Shown: in pieces, positions 6,130-12,081 of the stretch | How positions within the stretch are numbered: position 1 is the stretch's first letter | How the letters are laid out: the number at the start of each line of letters is the position of its first letter | Origin: Isotricha intestinalis | Lineage: Eukaryota > Ciliophora > Litostomatea > Vestibuliferida > Isotrichidae | NCBI GenBank assembly: GCA_023807065.1 | Contig: JAJJLU010004525.1 | Span: forward strand, 1 to 12,081 | Reading direction: 5' to 3' | Length of the DNA stretch: 12,081 bases | Notes under the pieces: generated by a model | What the model saw: the letters and a program-made list of their open reading frames with translations, nothing else | Told to the model about the DNA's origin: nothing | Databases searched by the model: none | Position numbers and translations under genes: made by a program

Positions 6130-8895
6130 ATGGAAAAATTCTTTTTATTTAATAAAATTGAGAGTAGAATTCTTCATCCTATAACATTAAATTTTATTGA
6201 TGATGAAATGACAAATTTATATATAGATAAAGTATTTAATTTCAAGTTTTATATTTCATTTTCAATTTTAGAATTATTTATTTCTTTAATAACAATAATC
6301 TTTTCAATTATTTCATATTATTTTTCTCAATCTACATTAAATAACATAAGAGTATTTTTAGTTTTATTAGTAACAATATTTTTATTAATCAATCTTATTT
6401 TTTTTTCTTTTGCTAAAAATTCTTTTATATACAGAAAAGTCTTAATTTATTTTGGTACTTCAGTTCATATTTTTTCATATAAATTATTATTTTATATTTT
6501 ATTATCAATAAATTATTCTGATTATTATATTTATTATGAAAATTTAGGTCCATTAATTACTTTATTAGAAATGTTTTTTTCTTTAATTTATATTATTTTT
6601 ATTGATGATTCTTTTATTATTCATATTTTAAATCATTTACTTTCTATTATTATCATATTTATTGTTGAAACTTTTTTAAATTATTATATAAGATTTTCAT
6701 TTATTTTTTTCATTTCTTTTATTTCTTCAATTCTAGTTTGTTTAGTTTCTTATTTTCATCAAAAATTTCAGAAAATTAATTGGTTTTTAACATGTAGAAG
6801 AATTAAAGATATTGAATATTATGCAAATTTATTTTTAAATAATTCATTTATATTAGTTTCATTTCAAAAAAATGAAGTTTTTAATTTTAATCATTCAATA
6901 AGATTTCTTTTAGAAAATTCTAAATTAAGAGAAGATATGGAAAATTTAATTTTTTCTAATCGAGAAATTGAAAAGCAAGGTTTAAATAATGAAGCTAAAA
7001 ATATTATAACAAGTGGAATGAGTATAATAATTAAAAAATTACTATTTTCAAAAATAAAAATTAAAAATGAAAATTTATCAAATGTAATAAAAGAACAAAT
7101 CAATAATTTAGAATCAAATGAAAAGAACTTTTTAGATAAAATAGATACATTCTTTTCAATAATAAGAGAAAATAAAGAAAAGTTTTTAAATATATATTAT
7201 TTAGGATGTATTAACTTTGAAAATATAGAACAACAATATTCAGTTTTTATTCAAGTTAATCCTTTTAATGGTTATATAACATATTTTGGAGTAGCTTTAG
7301 ATTTTCCAATTGAAGTTTCTCAAAATTTAGAAATTTTAAGTAAAATATCAATTTTAAATTCAAAAATAACTCACGAAATAAAAAATCCTTTAGCAGCAAT
7401 TCAAACTTTAGTTTATGAAATTAAATCTAATTTAGATAATCAAAGCTTAGTTGATAAATTAGATTCTATTTTTGATTATTCAGAATATATGAAATATATT
7501 ACTAAAGATTTTGAGTTTTTAGCTTTGAAATTAAATAATATTAGAGAACAAAAGAATATCACTGAAGTTGATATTAAAAAAGGTAATTTTAATGTTATAT
7601 GTGATTTTGCAGTTGAATTAATAAAAAATATTTGGAAAAATAAAAATTCAAGAGTTTTAATAAAAAAAGAAATAGATAAAGATATACCAGAATATATTTA
7701 TACAGATGAAATAAGAGTTAAACAAATAATAATAAATTTATTATCAAATTCTTTAAAATTTACAAAAATGGGAAGTGTGACTTTAGTATGTCAAAATTAT
7801 GATAATGATTATATATTAATAATGGTTAAAGATACAGGAATAGGAATGAAAGAAGAACAAGTAGAAAAATTAAATGAAGAAGGAACTTTATTTTTAAAAA
7901 GTAATAATAATAATAAATTTGGTTCTGGATTAGGATTAAGTGTTGTTAAAGATATGGTATTAATATTAGGAAAAGATTTTAAAGTCGAATCAAAATACAA
8001 TGAAGGATCAAGAATAAGTTTTTTACTAAATAAAAATAATGATCTTTTAAATAAAGAATTTAATAATTCTATAATAAAAAATGATTCATTTAAAATAAAT
8101 ATAAATGGTAATTTTAATAATGTAAGAGAACCATCTATAATAAATGGAGTAGATTCACCAAATTTATTACTTGGAAATAATATGAAATTAATATATAATA
8201 ATAGTAAAACTCAAAATGAACAAAATACAAAAAGAGAAAATTTTCTTTTAGTAAAACCTAATGAAAATTATACTATACAAACTGAAATTCAATATTCAAA
8301 AGATATAGATTCTAATTTTTTAGATCCTAAGAAAATAATAAATAATAATAAAAGAAGAACATCATTTAATATATTAAATCGAGCAAGAATGAGTTCAATA
8401 GCAAAATCAATTAATTTAAGATTACCTCAAATTCCAGTTAATGAAAATAATATTCAAGAATTAAATGAAAATAATTTACCAAGTAGGAAAAAAATTTACG
8501 CTTTAGTTGTTGAAGACGAACAAGTTTTAAGAAATTGTAACATTAATATAATAACTAAATATTTTAATGAAAGAGGAATTGATGTTTTAATTGATGAGAA
8601 TAATGATGGAATAGAATGTATTTATAAAATTTATAAAGGATTTATTAAAGAAAAAAAATATCAATTTATTGTTACTGATGAACAAATGAATACTATGAAT
8701 GGGAATATGATGGCTAAAATTATTAGAGATTTAGTTGATGAAAAAAGATTTTATCCTATTAAAATTTATTCTAGTTCAGGAAATAATTTTGTAGATGATA
8801 ATTTTAAAAATAATTATGAAGGTATTTTTTCTAAGCCTCTTACTATTGAAAATGTTGCAAGTATTTTTAATGATAATGTAGAGGGATTACTATAA
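6130..8895 (+). CDS. Membrane hybrid histidine kinase with C-terminal receiver
   Basis: A 921-residue phosphorelay sensor predicted to autophosphorylate on His and pass the phosphate to an Asp in its own receiver. Residues about 39-209 contain six hydrophobic helices (near 39-65, 74-96, 104-127, 139-158, 162-186, 189-209) with very short loops, so there is no sizeable extracellular sensor domain. A cytoplasmic region follows (about 215-400), part of it (near 228-250) possibly PAS-like. The HisKA H-box is HEIKNPLAAI with His415. The ATPase domain has N-box NLLSNS (536-541), G1 DTGIGM (568-573, Asp568) and G2 GSGLGL (598-603). An Asn-rich linker (about 625-785) leads to the receiver (about 789-915): acidic pocket EDE (795-797), phospho-acceptor Asp850 in DEQMNTMNG, Ser881/882 and Lys902 in SKP. 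All catalytic positions are present. The start follows an A-rich leader. The phosphotransfer partner is not in this window. Confidence 0.95.
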   Translation: MEKFFLFNKIESRILHPITLNFIDDEMTNLYIDKVFNFKFYISFSILELFISLITIIFSIISYYFSQSTLNNIRVFLVLLVTIFLLINLIFFSFAKNSFIYRKVLIYFGTSVHIFSYKLLFYILLSINYSDYYIYYENLGPLITLLEMFFSLIYIIFIDDSFIIHILNHLLSIIIIFIVETFLNYYIRFSFIFFISFISSILVCLVSYFHQKFQKINWFLTCRRIKDIEYYANLFLNNSFILVSFQKNEVFNFNHSIRFLLENSKLREDMENLIFSNREIEKQGLNNEAKNIITSGMSIIIKKLLFSKIKIKNENLSNVIKEQINNLESNEKNFLDKIDTFFSIIRENKEKFLNIYYLGCINFENIEQQYSVFIQVNPFNGYITYFGVALDFPIEVSQNLEILSKISILNSKITHEIKNPLAAIQTLVYEIKSNLDNQSLVDKLDSIFDYSEYMKYITKDFEFLALKLNNIREQKNITEVDIKKGNFNVICDFAVELIKNIWKNKNSRVLIKKEIDKDIPEYIYTDEIRVKQIIINLLSNSLKFTKMGSVTLVCQNYDNDYILIMVKDTGIGMKEEQVEKLNEEGTLFLKSNNNNKFGSGLGLSVVKDMVLILGKDFKVESKYNEGSRISFLLNKNNDLLNKEFNNSIIKNDSFKININGNFNNVREPSIINGVDSPNLLLGNNMKLIYNNSKTQNEQNTKRENFLLVKPNENYTIQTEIQYSKDIDSNFLDPKKIINNNKRRTSFNILNRARMSSIAKSINLRLPQIPVNENNIQELNENNLPSRKKIYALVVEDEQVLRNCNINIITKYFNERGIDVLIDENNDGIECIYKIYKGFIKEKKYQFIVTDEQMNTMNGNMMAKIIRDLVDEKRFYPIKIYSSSGNNFVDDNFKNNYEGIFSKPLTIENVASIFNDNVEGLL

Positions 8896-9573
8896 AATTT
8901 AATCTTTTTTTTTGCTTTAATAATGAAATATGTACTTTTTATGATTTTTTCTTGATGTTTTTAATTGGAAATTTTTCAGATTTATAATATGATTATGTAT
9001 ATATTATTATTATAATAAAAATATAAGAATTCTAATTTCTATTATAATATATAAAATATATAAATATAATATTGATAAGTTACTTAAATTATTTTTTATT
9101 TTAAAAAAATAAGTAAAAATATATATTTTAATGTAAATATATTTTTGAATTTAAATTCATTATATATTTTTTTTGTCAAATATTCGTTAATAAAATAGAT
9201 AAAACTCCTTATAATATTTTATTTTATTTAAAAGAAAATCAATATAAAAAAATAATAACAATATAATTTGTAAATATTAAATATAAACATTAACTTATTT
9301 TATATGATTTTTATTAATAATTTCTTCATTTTTAATAAAAGAAAACAAATAAATTTGAAAAGAATCATAATAAAACTTTATTTAAAAAACTTAAATCATA
9401 AAATCAAAAAAGATTTAGCTTCACTTAAAATATAAATAGGTTAAGTTTCTCAAAATTATAAAAATATTAGGGAAAAAAAATTCTAATTTAATTTATAAAT
9501 TAAAAATTATTTTTAGAAAAAAAAATATTTAACTGTTGAAAAACTATATAACAAATAATTAATTATTAGAAAA
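8896..9573. other. Spacer between histidine kinase and F-BAR-like gene
   Basis: Gene-free, about 78-85% A/T by eye, with stops throughout. It should contain the kinase 3' end and the promoter and leader of the next plus-strand gene. One TTTGTCAAAT (9172-9181), the same word as in the motif cluster at 1553-1709, lies about 400 bases upstream of the next start codon. No RNA gene or repeat was recognised. Confidence 0.5.
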
Positions 9574-11148
9574 ATGAATATAATTTGTAATGAAGTTATT
9601 AATTATGAAAAAATAATAAAAGATTATAATTGGTTAGTAAAAATTTACAATAAAGTAAATACATTTATGACAAACTATATCAATAAAACAAATGAATTTT
9701 CTTCATATATAATAAGTCTAAACAATGAATTTAAAGATTGCTTAGATAAAAATAAAGTAAAAGAATTTGCAATTGAAGAAATATACATTTTATCAAATAA
9801 AACAATGGAATTATTTGAAGAAAAAAGAAAAGCTCAATTAGATTTTTATAAAAAAATAAAAGAAAAAATAGAAAATTCAAAAGAATGTTTATTAAATAAT
9901 AAAAATCTAATTGATTCAACAAAAATTGAATACATAAATTCCAAAAATCAATTAGTAAAAAAATTAAATGAAGTTGAAAAAAAGAAATTAAACTATTTTT
10001 CAAAAGTAAAAGAAGTTGAATTATTATTAATAAATAATAAAAAGAAAAATGAAAATTATATAAATAAACAAATTGAAGAAATGAAAAAATATGAATCAGA
10101 ATATAAAAAATTTTTTTCAGAAATGCAAAATGTTCAAAAAACATTTATTTCTAATGGTCAATCATCAATTGATTTAATAAGAAATTGTTTAATTCAATTA
10201 ATGAACTCTTTAAAAAATTTATTCAAAGAATTTTTCCATAATTATCAAAAAACTCTTTCAATCGATTTTAAAAAAAATGAAGAAATATTAAATAATATAT
10301 TTAAAAGTAACTTAAGTGAAAAATTAGATAAAATTGTAGAAAATGAGTTTGAAAGAAATAAGCCTTTAAATAATCAAGAACTTGAATATTATAATTTAGA
10401 TTTATTACAACAAAATAAAGATAATTTCCATTATATTAAAAATGGAAATGAAGAAAATGTTTTTAAAATAGCAAATTTAATTTATAGTAATTTATCTATT
10501 AAAAATCCCAATTATGATCTTAATGTAGAAAAAGAAAAAGTAGAAACAATAAAATGTCTTGATAAAATATTATATTATAAATCTAATGAAACATTAAGTG
10601 ATGAAGAATTAGATAAATTAATGCTATTACTTGAAAAAAAAAGTAATAAAACTATTCTTCTTTCAAACTTAAGTGAATATAGAAGTAAAGGAAAGTTTGA
10701 AATTAATGAACATTCTTTACAACATTTAGCTTTAATTTTTAATAATTTTCTTAATCAAGTTTTATATTCTAATGAGTATAATATAGTTCAAAATCTTATT
10801 ATTTTGTCAGAAACTTTTTTCAAAAAAACAGATAATAATAAAATATATCTTCATAATTATATTAAAAATAATCCTTTATTTCATTCAAAGGACTTTTGGT
10901 ATAATTATATTAAATTTATTTTAAAAAAAGAAATTAATGATGCTCAAAAAAGAAAAATTGATGTTGAAAACACTAATGATGTTGTTAGTAATATTGTTTT
11001 TGGACAATTACTTACTTTAACTTATAATATGATTAAATTTGATGGAAATAAAGAAGAAATTATAGAATTATTAAATTTATTTATTGAAGAATATAAATTA
11101 AGTGAAGATAAAAAAAATATGATTTTTTGTATAATAAACACTGAATAA
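9574..11148 (+). CDS. F-BAR-like coiled-coil protein with C-terminal KIAA0513/SBF2-like domain
   Basis: A 524-residue, almost entirely helical protein with no membrane segment. Residues about 1-235 are long charged amphipathic helices (such as MELFEEKRKAQLDFYKKIKE and EEMKKYESEYKKFFSEMQ). Their length and rhythm suit an F-BAR membrane-bending dimer; this is judged by pattern, not a definite motif. After a variable linker (240-335), residues about 340-520 look like the helical domain of KIAA0513 and the SBF2 region of myotubularin-related SBF proteins. The landmarks are LSDEELDKLMLLLEKK, YRSKGKFEINEHSL (369-382), then LIILSETFFKK, KIYLHNYIKNNPLFHSKDFW (423-442) and VFGQLLTLTYNMIKFDG. Such a protein would be expected at membrane-cytoskeleton or trafficking sites. 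It starts at the first ATG after an A-rich leader and appears complete and unspliced. The gene is certain, the C-terminal assignment moderate, the F-BAR assignment moderate to weak. Confidence 0.7.
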   Translation: MNIICNEVINYEKIIKDYNWLVKIYNKVNTFMTNYINKTNEFSSYIISLNNEFKDCLDKNKVKEFAIEEIYILSNKTMELFEEKRKAQLDFYKKIKEKIENSKECLLNNKNLIDSTKIEYINSKNQLVKKLNEVEKKKLNYFSKVKEVELLLINNKKKNENYINKQIEEMKKYESEYKKFFSEMQNVQKTFISNGQSSIDLIRNCLIQLMNSLKNLFKEFFHNYQKTLSIDFKKNEEILNNIFKSNLSEKLDKIVENEFERNKPLNNQELEYYNLDLLQQNKDNFHYIKNGNEENVFKIANLIYSNLSIKNPNYDLNVEKEKVETIKCLDKILYYKSNETLSDEELDKLMLLLEKKSNKTILLSNLSEYRSKGKFEINEHSLQHLALIFNNFLNQVLYSNEYNIVQNLIILSETFFKKTDNNKIYLHNYIKNNPLFHSKDFWYNYIKFILKKEINDAQKRKIDVENTNDVVSNIVFGQLLTLTYNMIKFDGNKEEIIELLNLFIEEYKLSEDKKNMIFCIINTE

Positions 11149-11707
11149 AAATATAAATTGTGATTCCTAAATTAAATATTTTGTATATATTATTTATTTA
11201 AGTAAACTAATGAATATTTAAAATAAATATTAGAATATTAAATTTAACTATATTTTAATTAATATTTCCAATAATAAGAAATTTTTTATTAATTTAAAAA
11301 AAAATGAAAAATGAAAAGAAAGAATTTTAAATTTATATTAGTTAAACTATTAATTATTTATTTATTAGACTTGAAATGTGGATTGGGCCCAATCCCCATA
11401 TGAGTCATCAAATAAATATATTTTTATTTCATATTTTTATAATAAATAGTCAAAATATATTCATAAATCATTCACAAAAAAATGATTATGTTTATTATTA
11501 TTAATAATCAATGAATGAAAAGATAACAATTGTGTTTTGACTTTATTCTAAATTTTATTCCAGACTTAGCACATATTTATTTTATTCATTCATAATCTGT
11601 CCTTTTAGGATTCATATAATATATTTTTATAATTTTCAAAAATAGAATAAGAAAATTAAACTATTCTAATCTCAAAGAGAAAAATAGAATATTGTAGTAA
11701 ATTTTAC
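11149..11707. other. Spacer with GC-rich palindrome, no gene seen
   Basis: This lies between the 3' end of the F-BAR-like gene and the point where UTP21 similarity is lost. No open frame of note was found. It holds the 24-bp palindrome at 11376-11399, an AP-1-type TGAGTCA at 11401-11407, a 9-bp inverted repeat ATGAATGAA/TTCATTCAT (11511-11519 and 11585-11593) and a tiny hairpin TCCTTTTAGGA (11600-11610). The local enrichment of G/C and symmetry is unlike the other spacers and may mark a regulatory site or an unrecognised small RNA. Confidence 0.45.
11376..11399. repeat. GC-rich 24-bp palindrome with facing CCAAT boxes
   Basis: The core GGATTGGGCCCAATCC (11380-11395) is a perfect 16-bp palindrome. 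Three further pairs match outside a single mismatch (T11379 against C11396), giving 24 bp from ATG to CAT. It is the most G/C-rich stretch noticed in the window. The two halves are inverted CCAAT boxes fused through GGGCCC, and TGAGTCA follows directly at 11401. A protein-binding site or a transcript hairpin are both possible. Confidence 0.75.
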
Positions 11708-12080
11708 TCAATAATATGTTATAAAAACAGAACAAATAATTATTTTTTCACTTTTTAAAGACATTATTTTTTTATTATTTTTTATATTAAATAATAATAT
11801 TTCTCCATTTAAATATGATAATACTATTATATCTATAACTGGACTTTGTTCTATTAATGTTATTTTACTTTTGTTTTCTAATTCTTTTTTAAAATTATTT
11901 TTCTTTCTCTGAATTATATAAAATTAAATCATTTTCATATTTATTTAAATCTATTTCATATTTTTCACCAATTTTTTTATATAAAATTCTATTTAAATAT
12001 GTTGTTGGATGAATAAAATTATCTATTCTTAAATTTAATTGAGAAATTAATTCATTTGATTCTATTGTATAAATAAATAA
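11708..12080 (-). pseudogene. UTP21: UTP21/WDR36-like WD40 fragment, frame-shifted and truncated
   Basis: UTP21 (WDR36) is a tandem-WD40 subunit of the small-subunit processome that assembles on pre-rRNA. Two adjoining frames on the minus strand show its N-terminal propeller. The first, 12080-11895, reads LFIYTIESNELISQLNLRID and then NFIHPTTYLNRILY, matching the family landmark HPxTYLNK, and stops at TAA. The second, one base out of register, reads SKITLIEQSPVIDIIVLSYL and NGEILLFNIKNNKKIMSLKS, matching the segment that follows in UTP21, and stops at TGA 11710-11708. The piece between them aligns poorly. Downstream of about 11730 no further UTP21 similarity was found on the minus strand, although well over half of the protein should still follow. 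The right end runs off the window. It could be a truncated pseudogene, a gene with indel errors and a long intron, or a rearrangement junction. Confidence 0.7.
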
Positions 12081-12081
12081 A

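Noticed and set aside
6891..8000. Two minus-strand open frames inside the histidine kinase (6891-7103, 7809-8000)
   Set aside because: Both are antisense to conserved kinase sequence, the second directly to the ATP-binding motifs.
9731..10144. Open frame on the minus strand opposite the F-BAR-like gene
   Set aside because: It is a Phe/Leu-rich shadow of the lysine-rich coiled coil, with no independent features.
11600..11610. TCCTTTTAGGA hairpin resembling the U5 snRNA loop
   Set aside because: The stem is only four pairs, and no flanking U5 stem or convincing Sm site was found.
1..12081. tRNA genes, telomere repeats, CRISPR arrays, transposon ends
   Set aside because: No GTTCRA-type T-loop in a cloverleaf context, no C/A-rich or G/T-rich tandem telomere units at either edge, no spaced direct repeats, and no transposase-like frame were seen.

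Overview
The window is nuclear DNA from a very AT-rich, intron-bearing single-celled eukaryote. Evidence includes a calcium-dependent protein kinase (CDPK), a spliced Rab-family GTPase, a V-ATPase proteolipid, a piece of the ribosome-biogenesis WD40 protein UTP21, and a multi-pass hybrid histidine kinase. CDPK plus membrane hybrid histidine kinases plus extreme AT content most resembles a ciliate or another alveolate-like protist. However, every well-formed gene here ends in TAA, and glutamine is written CAA/CAG with no in-frame TAA, TAG or TGA. That argues for the standard genetic code and against the TAA/TAG=Gln code of Tetrahymena or Paramecium. A ciliate lineage that kept the standard code, or a non-ciliate protist, would fit; the exact group cannot be fixed from this sequence.

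Layout, left to right. 16-547 (+): V-ATPase proteolipid c'' (VMA16-like), recognisable along its length but broken by about five or more single-base shifts. 1059-1451 (-): a small lysine-rich, probably coiled-coil protein. 1452-2168: gene-free, with a cluster of TTTGACA motifs and a 13-bp inverted repeat. 2169-3689 (-): an intact, N-myristoylation-type CDPK. 4449-5100 (-): a two-exon Rab-like GTPase with a 52-nt intron and a completely substituted switch II. 6130-8895 (+): a six-helix membrane hybrid histidine kinase with a C-terminal receiver. 9574-11148 (+): a helical, F-BAR-like protein with a C-terminal domain resembling KIAA0513/SBF2. 11376-11399: a GC-rich 24-bp palindrome. 11708-12080 (-): a UTP21/WDR36 WD40 fragment, frame-shifted and truncated, running off the right edge.

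The genes are separately promoted eukaryotic units, with no operon and long AT-rich spacers. The intact ones share a signalling and membrane theme: calcium-responsive kinase, vesicle-traffic GTPase, membrane phosphorelay sensor and membrane-curvature-type protein. Nothing in the sequence shows that they act together. The two damaged genes lie at the two extremes of the window while the interior genes are clean. This suggests either low-coverage contig-end sequencing errors or two separate decaying gene copies.

No tRNA, rRNA, CRISPR array, transposon or telomeric repeat was recognised.
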